A stretch of 64,000 nt of DNA from Trichopria drosophilae (GCA_030407085.1 CM059586.1:13348001-13412000), one strand, 5' to 3'. Counted from the first letter of the stretch, positions 26,651 through 39,937 are shown. A program made the numbers and translations. The notes: generated from the letters alone by a model not told the origin.

Positions 26651-27700
26651 TCGTTTTAACGATAAATTGCGCACGCGTCTTGGCGATTTTGTAAGAGAAG
26701 GTACTGCAAGTATGAAAAGTTTGATACACTTTATCGGGCCGTAAATTCTTGGAGCGTTTCAAACAGCATTCAATTAGTTCAAGCAGCCATTTCGTACGCG
26801 ATCGACGAACCCGTAGAAAATCAGTATACATAATGTCGAACGCAGCCCCGAGTCATTTGTCCTTAAAAGGCACGTTCACTACGGGTCATGGGAATAAACC
26901 CGACCGGCATTCTCTCTCGCTTCTTTTGTTTCTGTCCTGGTCCATTCCATTCCCCACGATACAGTTTTCTCAGACGCCATTTTCCCTCACGCCATCCCCT
27001 TTACTCTTGATCTCCGGTCAGCCCACTTCCTACGGTCTGTCCTCTGTTGTCGACATGTCTCATTTTTTTTGTTTGGTCTAAAATTGCAACCGCAATTGGT
27101 GGGATGCATTCATTTCGCGGACGCACCTTTTGAATTGCAAATGTCGGACAATATCCGCTGACTTATATGCCAAAAACGTCAGTAAAGGGGAGCGAATCTA
27201 CGATATCGACCGGTGCGACATCAACGCGCACGTCCGCAGATGATAATAAATTACTGGAGTAACCACGATGAAGCGAATTTAAATTAACCTTAACATCCCC
27301 GAATAATCTGGTCGTGTAGAGATTTCCATCGGACGATGCACGTTTCGGCGATGGTCTCATGCCATTGCACGGATCCGATATGTGCGCGTCCATGCGCATT
27401 ACGGGTTTTCGGTGCACGAACAATGGTCGTCGACTCTGATGAACCCTTTTATGGATTGCTTCTAGGCGGAATTGTAAAGAAACGAAACGCCTTTATTGCG
27501 AAACGTCTCTGAATAATCGGCGATTTACTTTTTTAGTAATGAACTTTGACAATGGTTTGTTCTCAGTGGTACTTGTGGCCTCCTTTTCTTCTTTAACGGT
27601 ATCGTTCTTTGGAGGAATTCAGCGTTTTGATCTATGATGATCTCCATTGTGTGACGTTTGGGGTTCTACTGCAGGTGGGGTGGACCTTATTGTTTTATAA
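26651..27700. other. GC-richer island with frames on both strands
   Basis: A single-copy-looking block of about 1 kb. The plus frame 26749-27081 (110 codons, Ser/Leu/Pro-rich) and the minus frame 27163-27423 (86 codons, Ser/Asp-rich, reading KPVMRMDAHISDPCNGMRPS) are the longest. The minus frame is the more protein-like, but I recognise no domain and see no convincing splice sites around it. An exon of an unknown gene or a non-coding regulatory block are both possible. Confidence 0.35.
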
Positions 27701-28227
27701 CGGAGCAGTTTATTCGTCAACGATTTTTTGGAATAATGCCGTGAGTACATTATAAACAATTTTGCAAATACAGACACATTTTGTTGACGAGTAATTCAAA
27801 ATCGATAGTGAACGGTCTTTACCTCAGACATATTATCGGTAGCATTGATGTGTAAGCAATTCGACTTGAAACGGATCAGTCATGTCTCAGAAAAGGTTCA
27901 AATTTTGTCTATTGGTAGTTCTCAATGAAATAAAATGTCGTACCAAACATGTTTTTTTTTAATTTCAAAACTCTTCGAGTTATACACAATTCAAAATTTG
28001 GGGACTTTTTTTGTTAAATTCGTAACTGTTTAGTGCTTTTCTTTTTAGATGAGTTAATAAATGGAAGTTGTAACTAAATGTCGATAGTTTAAAATAAAAT
28101 TAAACTCAATGCAAGAAATATTGTTAATCTATTGTTTATTTAACAATATGTACTTAAATAATTTTTTAACTGCCAAGGGGACCATCGAAAAATCCAGAAA
28201 AATTATCTTAATAAACTTTAAACCTCA
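27701..28227. other. AT-rich non-coding stretch
   Basis: No gene recognised. Confidence 0.5.
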
Positions 28228-28975
28228 CTGTATGAGACAAAAAAAGGTAGACCTTCGAAAAGACTCCATAACTTGGAAAAAATATTATTTACATGTTTTC
28301 CGATGTATTTTGGGTCGCTGAACACTAATCTGAAGTCAAAATTTATCGCTCAGCCATATCTTGGCCGCTATATTCAACAAACATCGAAAAAACGTCATTT
28401 TTTTAGTTTTTTGCATTTATCTTGAAAACTCGAAGTCGCACAAAAAAAAGTTTCAAATAAAAAATGTAGAGCACAAAATTCTCTACAAAAAAGGTCCTAT
28501 ACATTTTCTTCGTAAAATGTTATATACTTTAAATGCGGTTCACCCAGACGGAGTTTAGGCAAACCAGGAAGGTTAAGTTTCTTTTAGCGGGGAGGGGGGG
28601 GGGGGGCTGCGGCAGTAGGCAGCCCAGTGTAGGCATTATGCTCAAAACACGTCAAGTCAGTTGTTCTCATATTCAACCTTAATTTACGGCGTTATTTTTG
28701 ACTTTACGAAGAAAAAGGTATAAAATCTTTTTTGTAGAGAATTTTGTGCTCCACATCTTTTGTTTGAAACTTTTTTTTGTGTAACTTCCAGTTTTCAAGA
28801 TAAATGCAAAAAACTAAAAAAAATGACGTATTTTCACTGTTTTCTCAACATAGCGGCCAAGATATGGCCGAGCGATAAATTTTGACTTCAGATTCGTGTT
28901 CAGCAACCCAATATACGTCCAAAAACATGTCTTTCCGAAGGTTTACCCAAAAAAATTTGAGAATTGTGTTTTGCT
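28228..28975. mobile_element. Foldback element with long arms and a poly-G core
   Basis: The left arm at about 28228-28523 and right arm at about 28702-28975 are long inverted copies: TTTTGGGTCGCTGAACAC pairs with GTGTTCAGCAACCCAATA, CAAAATTTATCGCTC with GAGCGATAAATTTTG, and TAGAGCACAAAATTCTCTAC with GTAGAGAATTTTGTGCTC. The left arm has a roughly 28-bp insertion. The loop contains G4-A-G13 at 28589-28606. The small plus frames at 28109-28321, 28361-28558 and 28882-29103 lie in or beside the arms and are not genes. Confidence 0.88.
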
Positions 28976-31900
28976 TCGTTTGCGAGAAATTGATTTTTGA
29001 ATGTTTATCGGCCCGACGCGGCTACGCGTCCTCGTCGTTAACACTGGGTAATGCTAAGAGCAGTGTAGCTCTGACCAAATTCACAGTTAACAAAAGGAAA
29101 TAATTACTCCAGCTACTTCACTTTATCACTTTATAAAACATTTCAACCATTTTCCATGTAAAGAAAATATATGGTTCAAAGAACTAATAACGCTGTAAAA
29201 AAATTACTTAAAAACAGTGCTTTTTATAGTTATTTAATTTTTTCAAAATTCGGGCCACATAAATCTTTTTTAAATTTTGTGCTGAGAATGTTGCATTTTT
29301 ATTGATTAAAATCAGTTAAGAATTGATGCCTGTAGAGGATTTACAACCAAACAACTGCTCTCAGCAAAAAGTTAGTAAATGAACTATTTCCGTAGTAAGT
29401 AGAACAATTCAATTGTTCCGAATACTATTTTCTGGTACTTAAATCATTTGTACATAATCTCAAATATCAACTACAACCATTTATGTTGTTAATTCTACTA
29501 TTTACATATGTTAAAATCGTTTCTATCATTTCTTCATTATTCTATTAACCCTATTTTCTCTTTGTATATAACGTCATCAACCAGGGAGGAAAGGAGGCGT
29601 GATACTTGTAGATGAAAAATTTTAAATTCAATAAAAAGTTAGTTGTTAGCATCCGTTTAACCATTAGTTTGCGCTGGATATGAGGCTAGCCTCAACGGAT
29701 ACATCGGCGGTATTTATCTTAATCTCAATATTATCACGATTGATATTAATCAATATTGGTATCCACATATCTAGATACATGTTGATATTAGGAGGTTGGT
29801 TTCTGCTTTAAATGCTTCACAGCATTTCTATGGCAACCAATACGACGGATTCAAAACATAAAATCCACAAATTCGAATTCTATTAAGTTAAAAATTTCAA
29901 AATAGTGACGATATTAAGTTAATAGACTTAACTAACAACAGTGTACAATAACCAAATATTGTGATCATTAACTGCATGAAACCCAAAAAATACATTTTCA
30001 GATCTTATGTTCAGATCATGATTTCTCACGTTGCAACTTATGATATTAAAGCTATTAAATTAAGTTACTTATTACTAAAAGTTTAACTAAATTTGCCATT
30101 AATTAACGCAGCAAACGTTGAAGATATTAAGTTAGTTTGCCGCTAAACGTCATTCAAAAAGTTTGTCGTCTGTCATTTAAAGTTAATATAAAGTTTCTAA
30201 TTCCTGAAGATTTCAAAATTTTACTATCGCATAACATCTGTTTCTTCATGCAAACATTTTTTTACAGTTTTTTTTTGTTATATTATATATCATGTTTTAG
30301 GAATATATTAAATATTACGATCCAGGACAATTACGTCCAAAACAATTACGGTAATAACAAAATTTACAAAAATATTAAAATATAAATAATTAACAATACC
30401 ATTTAACAATTATCTATTACTATACCTATACTATTATATCTATAACTAAAATAGTAGACCTACTATGAAATAGGTTGAAGTATAAAAATTGTAAATAAAT
30501 AATTTTTGAATAATTAGTTGTAGGCTTGCAGTAAAATTGACGCAACAGTCGTTTTACATAGTTAATTTGAAAATGTGTTTTTCTGTTGTATTTTCCTATT
30601 ACATATTATCTGGCTATAGAATAAATTATGATTATTCGACTGTTGAAATTATTTATGTAATTTTCATTTATTGTTGGATTCCTTACAACCAGCATGGCGT
30701 AAAAATAACGTCAAGTAAGTTATGAAATTTCATTTTACGTAATTCCTTGTTGTATTCCTATGAAAAGTACTGACTTAAACAGTAATAAACTTTCACTACT
30801 CGTTTTGTATTACGAGCGATATTATTCTATGCGAAAGAAAATTTGTGCACAAAAAATAACATATTATCCAAAAAGGTTTATTTGTATTGGATTAAACTTA
30901 TTGGATCGCAAATAAAAGTGAATCATCTGTAATACTATGGTAAAGCGTATACCGTATTTAGTATGATTCATAATAGTTTCTTGACTAGGATTTCCATAGT
31001 ATTATCTTGCAAACCAATTCTTCCTTCCTCGCATACGTAACTCTATATTTATGACTATTTTTCTCACTTTCCTTAATTTGTTACCATATATTGGTATCCT
31101 AAAATATTGCCCTTTTGTGTAATATTAGTTTTATTATTCTTTACAAGAGTAATTTTGAAAATAGTATGCATTACAAATGTTAGAAACTAAAATATTTTGA
31201 TTAAATACTGAACAATTCGACCAAATATGTCTCAATAATGGATACTGCACCAACTTTTAAGTGAACATTTCGAATATTTTAACTTCCAAAATTCAAATGG
31301 GATAAAATGTGTTCCATCAGAAAATATTTAAAAAGTACAATTTTCTTCTTAAGATTCAACTCTGGTTTCCTTCAAATTCGTCGTGATATTCGTATACTGA
31401 AAGACCGAGAATACTAATTATTAATACTCTCCATACGAAAATAAAGAAAAATGTGACTTCACGATACTAAAAATTAGTATAGTGAATATTCAAACGATTA
31501 TTCTTATAACTTTATCAATTTTTAGTATTTATATTACAATATTTTATAATATACTTTCAATATATATAATTTATAATAAGAAAATACTTAGGCGACGTAT
31601 CATTTAAAATAAACAAACTACTGTTTGATAATCAGAGAAAAAAACATTTTTAAATATGTCTGAGTGTGGATTCTCGGCGTTGAAGTTAAATATCTATAGC
31701 GAAATTTTGAAAAAAAGAGGAACATCACGAAATATCATTAAAAAAAGAGTGAGGTCCATTTATATCTATTCAATATAAAAGAGAAAGATCTAACTGATTA
31801 ATTTGCACGTTACTCAAATCCTATTTAAATAAAAAGGTGCACTACTTTGTTCTCGAGAATTGTCGCCCTCTGGAGCTCGGTGTTTGATCTTGACAGGTAA

Positions 31901-33680
31901 ATAACACGCATGTGCAAGTCCTCGTATGCATAAACTAGACAGTTCTCTTGGCATGCGCCAGGTGGCTACGTAATCCTTGAACGAAGTCGCACATGATATC
32001 GTATAATAGAGACAATTTCTCGTCGTTCATCTGAGCTTATTTATCCTCTCATAAAACAATAAACATTACTCTAAGAAAATAAGTAAGTTGAAATGAATAT
32101 TACACGGATTTTAAAACGCGTCATGTCCTGGCTCCTATTTTATGTGAGAAATAATAACAGAAAGCTCTGCAAATAAACATTTTTATGGAATTCAAGATAT
32201 CAAGTACAATTTTTAGTATGATTAATTTTGATTATTAGTTTAAAGAATATAATTTATTCTAAATGTTAATTTTTCGTATAAACATTATTAAGATTTCATA
32301 TTCAAAGCACTTTCTTATAATCATAATACCAAATATTAAAAATGTCGATACTAAATTTGCGTATAGGAGACCGATTTTCCCTATTTTCGTATAAAAATAC
32401 TAAAATTACATTTATGCTAAATTTTAATATTGTTAGTCTATCAGTGAATATAATGGAATAACTATAAAACTATAAAACCATTCATAAAACGATTGGCAAT
32501 TATTTTAGAATATTCTATGCAGAATTTCTTCTTAAATAAATATTTTAAATGTTAAATATACCACACATTGAAACAATGAATCGAAATTGATTATTCATTG
32601 CCATTTGGAAATGTTTCTTTATTTTCAATTAGTTTCCTTTTTTATTGAAAAGGAGAGATGAATCACTGAATCCAAATACTACAAATTCAGAGAGTAAACT
32701 CTAATAATTTATCTTAAAATGTACGTCATTAAATTAGCATCAAAATTATTATTATATTTAGTTAATTTTTAATTGTATTACATTATTATTTCGAAAATTG
32801 TTGATCTTTTAAAACGTGGTTTGGATTGGTGTGAACTTGACTGCCGACGGCAGTACCTCCTTCAAAGAAGACGCTGCATATTATACAAACAGCACTTGTT
32901 TTATTGCCTCTCGAGGAGTTTAATGTATATATACATTCTGAATATTCTGAATAGAAAGCAAAACGATAAAAGTGTATTCTTTAAAATCAGTCCATGCTTA
33001 GGATTATTTGATTTTCTCCCGTCCCTCACGTTAGGAGCCTTAAAATGTGGTTAGTTATCTTGTACGTGTTACAAATAGTTCAAATATTTACCAGTTTAGT
33101 CATTAAAAACTAATTTAGCTTGAAATATTACATTAGTAGGATAATAACAATTTTCTGCTTTATAATTTCAAATAATTCGTTAAATTAATAGCTCTACGAC
33201 CCATAATTATAAAATCTTCTTTGCACTTTAAATAAGAAACATGAATTTTTGCTAAAGATTATTATAGCAGTCATGTCCGATAGCATCTAGAATTATAATA
33301 AAATAACTAACCTCATTTTTTGTGGTTGATTAATTTCGATTATTCAAAAAGAAATTCTACTTACATTGTGTAAATTAGTGAGTTAAGGTAATTATCTTTG
33401 TCATTTAGGACTTTTCTCTGACTGAGGCAAAAATGCAAATCTTTGTCATGGCATCAGTTAGTAAAATGAAGTCAATAATGCATCTAATTTAAAAATTAGA
33501 CCATTTCTAGGTAGTCTAAAGCATACGGAATAACATGCCGGTGCCATTTTTCAAATACATGATGTCAAAAAAAGATATAAGTTCTTAAAATATGCTGTTT
33601 TTACGATTTTCTAAAAATCATTGTCAAGCTACGACATCGTATTAGGTCAATTTCTGCATTAAAAATTATTGAAATCGATG
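28976..33680. other. Long AT-rich non-coding stretch
   Basis: About 4.7 kb with no recognisable gene. A slightly GC-richer patch at 31850-32060 (TTGTCGCCCTCTGGAGCTC, GCATGCGCCAGGTGGC) looks single copy. The frames at 30137-30385, 30537-30725 and 32773-33054 are Ile/Tyr/Leu-rich chance frames. Confidence 0.5.
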
Positions 33681-33920
33681 AAACTCGATACCCTGGGGTT
33701 TTCGAAGCCTCTGATTACAAATTTGATGATATTTATTGAAAATTGAAAATGGCGGATCCAATTTAACTGACAAATTTTCAAAAAATCAAACAGTTTTGCT
33801 TGAAACTTGTTACACTCAGGAGTTTTCGAGGTTACTGATTAGAAATCTGATGATATATTTTGAAAATTTAAAATGGCGGGGAAATTTTTCAAATAATGAT
33901 TTTGAAATCTACGACGTACG
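33681..33920. repeat. Two tandem copies of a 122-bp GGCGGATCC-module repeat
   Basis: Copy 1 is 33681-33802 and copy 2 is 33803-33920. Each has GGGGTTTTCGA or GGAGTTTTCGA, then CTGATTA-AAAT-TGATGATAT, then GAAAATTGAAAATGGCGGAT (copy 2 AAAATTTAAAATGGCGGGG). This shows the module can exist as a direct tandem as well as in foldbacks. The frame at 33736-33942 lies within it. Confidence 0.8.
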
Positions 33921-34554
33921 TTTTAATATGCAGCGTGTTTAAATTCATTTGATGGCATAATTATTTTTGATAAAATGTTTGCAAAATTTCGTAACATTGT
34001 ATACTACATATATTGGTTATAGGTTTATTTGTCAAAATGGAACTCAACATTCCAAGTGAATATTTTAAATCTCATAAATTTAAAAGCATTGAAAAATTCA
34101 ACGTTTTAATCTCAATGTTTGACAGACTTAACCTTTTAAAGTCAACATTTGGCAAACTCAACAAAACATCTTTAAATATTATGTTATTTCATTGTTTAAC
34201 GAATTTATAAACAATATTTCTACTACAAATTAAAAATGTGTATAGTAAATACAAAATCATTAATAAATAAAAGTATAAGACATATTAACGATAATATAGT
34301 CACGTGCTTTGTTGTATTGTTTATCATTTATAAATTAAGAAAAATCAATTATTATGATTCATTAATATTCTGTGCTTATTATTTTTTATATGAGTTTTTT
34401 CTGTTAATTATATCAATATTAGTTAATGCATAATACGTACATATAAATGTATAAATACATATAATTTTAAAGAAATTGTGTCAACAACAATATAAATTAA
34501 TTTCAACACTTAGATTGTCCTATGAAGGATATACATATATGTTAAAGTACAAAA
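33921..34554. other. AT-rich non-coding stretch
   Basis: No gene. Near 34110-34165 a degenerate repeat (TCAATGTTTGACAGACTTAA and TCAACATTTGGCAAACTCAA) explains part of the frame at 34013-34210. Confidence 0.5.
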
Positions 34555-34684
34555 GATATCCTCAGGATGTCCAAATGTCTGCTTTCATCGTCCTTAAGTT
34601 TTTCAACATTAATGTCTCGGAGGATTTACCGAGTATAACAACAGGATGATAATAGTGGACATTTGGACATCTTGAGGAGCATCT
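34555..34684. mobile_element. Short foldback element
   Basis: ATCCTCAGGATGTCCAAATG at 34557 is inverted as CATTTGGACATCTTGAGGAG at about 34659-34680. The arms are about 40 bp with a loop of about 50 bp. No coding capacity. Confidence 0.8.
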
Positions 34685-35580
34685 GAGGACATTCATACAA
34701 AACTCCCGATATGGATTGTAGATTCCATTTTCATGTACCAAAAGATTTTATGTTCATTTTAGCATGTGTTTTAACAAAAAATACGTGCTAACGTTGATAG
34801 ATTTTACTAAAAACATAAATACAATATCAACAATAAACATTTTGTATAAGTTCCCAGAAGTTTTTGTTCAAGTTGGCGTTCGAAATATGTTACCTAAGTA
34901 AGTTAAAATGTATTATTCACAACAATTATTGCAAATAGTATAATACGTATTATAAATATTGGCATATTTTTTTTAAACAAATTTTGTTTAAAAGTTGGTT
35001 TCGGAGATTTCTGCTTAACCAACCAATGACAATTTTCAAATCACAAGTTATTGATTAACCAACTTTGGCGAACTTTACAAATCATTCTTTCTCTTGAAGA
35101 GCAGGAAAGGTTATGGCATGATTATAAAGATAGAATTGAATAAATTTTAGACAAAATCATGAAAATAATATAAATTTTTTAAAATAAAACATCTCCTAAT
35201 TCACAGCATCAAACTGATTAGATTTCAGAACTTCAATTACGCATAACAATTCATGTACCTCATTACACGTTTCGTACTTGCCTTTTCAGATCCAAGCAAA
35301 CATGTAGTCAAAAAATAAAACCGCAGTAAAACTTTTCAAAGTTGCGTAATATTAAGAAAGTCGCCCAGCTTAAGAAACCCGTTTAATCTACGCAATTCAA
35401 GTGTAATTTCTGAGAACGGAGAGAAACGGCCAAAAGTTCAAGTTTCTCTTCGTATACCTAACCTCTTTGTCAACCGGTTCTTTCATTTTTTTTTGACCTG
35501 CGGATAAACAATATCTCCGATGAATTTTGAAAACAAAAATTGTTATCCACCTTTCGCAGATTTGACGTCTTTTTAATTTA
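34685..35580. other. AT-rich non-coding stretch
   Basis: No gene recognised. Confidence 0.5.
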
Positions 35581-36240
35581 CTCATTAAATGACGGTCAAT
35601 GAAGGTTTACTTCGATTTCGCAAACGTACGACTGGAAAGTGCAAGAGAGGAAAAGAGTGTATCTATATATACATACAACCTGGTAACACAGGAGAGTAAA
35701 AGACAGATTGAGGGTGCTGAGGAATGAAAGACGAAAAGGCGAAACATCAGTGCGAGTGAGATCACAAACGAGATATTTTCATTTCTGTCGCAGGGGAATT
35801 TTGTCGACTGAGGCGGATAAAACTATCAGGTGGGCAACGTTACGAGCCTGTTTATCTTGGATTTCACTTTGAACGCGAAACTTGCTATGGTTATCTCTCC
35901 TTTCGGATTTTTTACTTTTGCGAAACACTGCATATTAAATGCGGTGCTTTAAGCCCTGCAATTTATTGTACCTTCTCGACTGACTCGGAGGCTCGCCTTT
36001 TTCCTGCGAATCTTTCGCTCCTCCCGCCTCCGAGGATCAACGAGTTAAAAGCATCCAAGATTCTTTGGTATGTATATATGGAATTCACGAGTTTCTTAAC
36101 GAAGACCTGAATATATATGAATTCGATAATCTGCGATGATTCGGCCGACTTGGATCCCATCAAAATGTCCGCCATAGGAACCATCTTTTCTACATTCGAA
36201 TCGTCCGTACCTGATTTGTTTTCTGTGAAAACGCAACTTC
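35581..36240. other. GC-richer island
   Basis: A single-copy-looking block with CG-rich patches. One weak splice-like pair exists (CATTTCTGTCGCAG before 35794, then CTATCAG-GTGGGC about 36 bp later), but the donor is poor and only one frame is open. The minus frame 35963-36184 has no domain. Confidence 0.35.
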
Positions 36241-36266
36241 CGACACTGAAAAAAATAGTATGGAAT

Positions 36267-37410
36267 TAAGACCAATAGTTAGCCAATTTTGAGATGAAAC
36301 AGAAAGAAGCCTTGTTCAACTAAAACGTAAACATCTTCAAAAGTCTTAAAACTAGATTAACCCTTTAAGTTCCAAATGTGCACAATTTGCATTCTTTTAT
36401 GTATAAAATAAAAATTAAAAAAAAAATGGAAACATCTATCACCGACTAGTTTTAAGGTCGCTCTTTCGATTGGCGCTAGTGACATTTTTCAAAAAATTAC
36501 GTTTAACACGTTTGTTTAAACAACACTAAAAGAAAAGCTACAATTTTTGTTTAAAATGCATTTTTACCTATGGTACCGGTTTCAGATCACCTTCTAATCT
36601 ATCAGAAACGCGGTCTCGATTGTTTTACTTCAAAATTAAACACTCACATATTTTAATTTATTTTGTTTTTCATTTCAAAATGGCGAATGCCACGAGCTCA
36701 GTAGAAATAAGTGGATTTTGAGTTCTGTTACGACCAAAATTGGTGTGAAATTTGCTAATTAACCATCTCTAAACTCGAATCTTGAGTCGGTTTACCGAAA
36801 TTCAAAATGGCGGATCCAATATGGTTTCTACGTATTTCTACAGAGCACATGGCAGTCGCCCTCTAGAAATTGGATTTTATGGGATATTAACGCTTCCGTA
36901 AATCACAATAGGTCATACAAAACGTAATAACTTATTTGTAGGATTTTACTGCCAAGAAAACCTGGCAGATCCGAAATAATAGAATTTCCTTCAATTTCAA
37001 AAAATTTGCAATGTTCAGACGCCATTTTGAAATGAAAAATATAACAAATCAAAATATGTGAATGTATAATTTTTAAGTAAAACAATCGGGAACACGTTTC
37101 TGACATGTTAGAAGGTGATCTGAAACTGGTATCATAGTTAAAAATGCGTGTTAAACAAAAATTTTAGCTAAAAATTCACGTTTTTTCCAGTATTTTTGTA
37201 AAAAACATGTGTTAAACGCAATTTTTCGAAAATTTTAGTAGCGCCAATCGAAAGAGCGACCTCAAAAAAAACTAGTCGGATAAAATTTGTAAAAATTTTT
37301 ATTTTATACATCAATCGATGCTGAAATCCATGTGCAAATTGTGGACTTAAAGGGTTAACATGCGACTATTGTAGTAAATTAAATACTGTTCAGAAGTTGC
37401 GCTTAAATTA
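36267..37410. repeat. Duplicated segment, copy 1 (interrupted)
   Basis: Starting TAAGACCAATAGTTAGCC, this segment matches 37650-37800 closely (CATCTTCAAAAGTCTTAAAA, CATGCGACTATTGTAGTA, CTGTTCAGAAGTTG). The only large difference is the 994-bp insertion at 36361-37354. Without the insertion the tandem period is about 385 bp. Confidence 0.9.
36361..37354. mobile_element. Non-autonomous piggyBac-type foldback element, 994 bp
   Basis: The element begins CCCTTTAAGTTCCAAATGTG and ends with the inverted terminus GTGGACTTAAAGGG. TTAA stands directly on both sides (36357-36360 and 37355-37358), and the uninterrupted duplicate at 37740 has a single site (GCTTAACATG), so TTAA is the target duplication. 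Arms of about 330 bp are strongly similar (GGTCGCTCTTTCGATTGGCG and its complement; TTTCAGATCACCTTCTAA in both arms; TTTCATTTCAAAATGGCG deep in each arm). TTAA duplication with CCC ends is typical of the piggyBac superfamily. No transposase is encoded. The interior contains the GGCGGATCC module (near 36795-36815), linking that dispersed module to this element type. Confidence 0.93.
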
Positions 37411-37649
37411 AGCCGGTTGAGAATTTTAGATTACCATATGCTAAAAAAAGTCATTGCACGATAAAACGTACAACCGACAGCACAATGATATTTATTATTT
37501 TAACGGAAAAAACTTTTTAATTTTTGTATTCTCATCCACGGCATAACTTAACAAAGGAACATTGGTAAAACTTTTAGTGTGGTGAGATGTGATTAAAAAT
37601 TAGTTCAGAATCTACTACAATGAAATAAATTATTTACTAAAAGTTAATG

Positions 37650-37800
37650 TAAGACCAAGAGTTAGCCAATTTTTAAACGTAACAGAAAGAAGCTTTGTTC
37701 AACCAAAACGTAGACATCTTCAAAAGTCTTAAAACTAGCTTAACATGCGACTATTGTAGTACCAAAAATGAGATATTGTTCAGAAGTTGTGCTGAAATTA
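37650..37800. repeat. Duplicated segment, copy 2 (natural empty site)
   Basis: This uninterrupted copy of the segment at 36267 reads ...AAAACTAGCTTAACATGCGA... across the insertion point. It shows what the pre-insertion sequence looked like and defines the ends of the 994-bp element. Confidence 0.9.
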
Positions 37801-39930
37801 ACGTTTGTTAACTAGTAATAAATCTTATATTAAATTCTGTCGTTTGAACTGTGCATGTCAACAATGCGTCGAAAAATTCGCAGAAAATCGAAGATTTATT
37901 AGTGCCTGATCACTATTCAGACATACTGTAAGAATATGAAAAAAAGGAATTCTTTGTCATGTAATCGTAACTAGTGATCACTCAGCGAAATGGACTATAA
38001 TCGTGGCGTCATAATCATTAAAACATATGGAATAAAAATTTATACGAAAACTTTTGATTAAACATTTGTGACGTTAAAATAAATGTATCACTTGTCCAAA
38101 AATCATTACCTAGAAAACATTTCGACTAGGCTTACAATTTAGCATAATATGTCAAGTTTTTTATGACGACTGGAAATATTCAAAATTAAAAATGGCAGAC
38201 TCAGTACACTGTTTTGAATGAAGACATACTAAAAATCACACAATAAAATAATATCATGTAAAAAAAATTATTTTTGAAGTACATTGTAAGCTCCTGTTTA
38301 TACTTTACTAGAATACATCGAATTTAAAAAATTCAAAATGGAGGATACAGTATGGACGACCAACGTAACAGGGTATTAACTTGGTAATCAGACATATATG
38401 CGGTCAGATTTTGATGACGTGTCAAAGTTTTCGAAACTTCAAAATGTCGGAATCAATGTGGTTAATCAAAATATAGAAAAGAATTTTTCATTAGACACAA
38501 ATTGAAATGTGTTATTCATGGGAAAGAAAAACATAGAACAACTTTGTTGTAAATGTTACACATATTGCATATGTTGATAATTTTAGTGTAGATTGAATAA
38601 TAGACGTGTAAATTTAAAATAAAAACGGAGAAAAGTCAGCTATTTTTAAATGGAAAGAAACCTTCTGTAATTTTGGTCGGCCCTATTTTACCCTCAATTT
38701 TGAAATTTAAAAACTCAAATTCTGATTCAGAATCAATAACCTCAAAAAGATTATCATGTTTTATAAGAATCAAGTGATCTTATATTGATCAATCATTTTG
38801 GATTCTTTTGTATTTTGTTTATATCTCTGTTTCTAATTCTCGTTAAAGATAGTATAGAAATTTGGTGACTGTTAAAATCAAATTTTAATTTCTTGCATAA
38901 GAAAAATAAAACTAATAAATTTCAATGCAGAGTGAAAGACGACTGAAAGTAATGGTTGATATTCTGATTAAGTCATACTCTGATTAGACGTTACGATCTT
39001 TATCAGGTCTTGAAATATGATTGGGCCTACTAGTCAGGACTTGATCAGCGTCGTATAGAAATGTCTACTCAAGTTAGTTCAATGAGACTTTTCACATACA
39101 GAAAAGGAGTATTTGTTGTATCCAAACCAAAAGCATGTAAATTATTATCAGCATAACCTCACATTACATCAGTTGTCATACTTTTATTTAATTGCAAAAA
39201 TAACCCAAACTTTAAATTGGAGATTTTATAAAATAACAGTATCATGGGTGTTGTAACTATAGAAACATCGCACTGCTTCCAATAAAATCCGAAAAACAAC
39301 AGGTGCTTTGTTTTTTGAGGGTAGGTTAACTAACGATGACTGCACATTTGCAAACGTATAACAAACAAATGCTTTTAATATTCTTTAAAAATATTTTACT
39401 GCATTTAAAGACATTTTTTTAAGACATAAAGTATGTTGTTTCCTGCAAAACTGAGCTTTACGTAAAACATGATTAATGTTCACCAATATCCCAAACAACG
39501 CATATCTGTTAAAGAATTCTTCCAGAGTTCTTTTTATAGCTGTTATCGTAAAAACTTCCTGAAGATGTCTTATTAATTAATTAATTACTTGATTGATTTA
39601 GTTATTTATTTCATTCTTTATTTATTTATTTGCTTGATAAACTTAAAAAAGAGTTCATAAAGAAGTTTTCCTGATGTCTTTTTAAATAATTAAATTCGAA
39701 GGTCTTATATTATCAAATCTTAAAATCTCTCATTGAGGAATACTAGATGGCGTTGGAATCCAAAAATGATCTGGAGCGACATTTACTTTATATGCCAAGC
39801 GATAGACTATACAAAATGAATGCTTTTTTTCACATTAGACTAGTAAGAGACATCAAATTTTGTATTAATGCGTGGTCACTTTTCTATCATTATTGTGGTC
39901 AATATGAAGAATAATTCAAGATGTCTTTTA
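37801..39930. other. AT-rich stretch with module fragments
   Basis: No gene. A module copy (AAAAATTCAAAATGGAGGAT) is at 38327 and diverged neighbours are near 38430 and 38700. Near 39520-39740, motifs such as AGATGTCTT and GAAGTTTTCCTGATGTC recur, suggesting a decayed small element next to the foldback that follows. Confidence 0.5.
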
Positions 39931-39937
39931 GAGCCTT

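Noticed and set aside
35794..35829. 36-bp micro-exon after GTCGCAG
   Set aside because: The donor (GTGGGC) is poor and only one frame is open. It is much weaker than the 45219 candidate.
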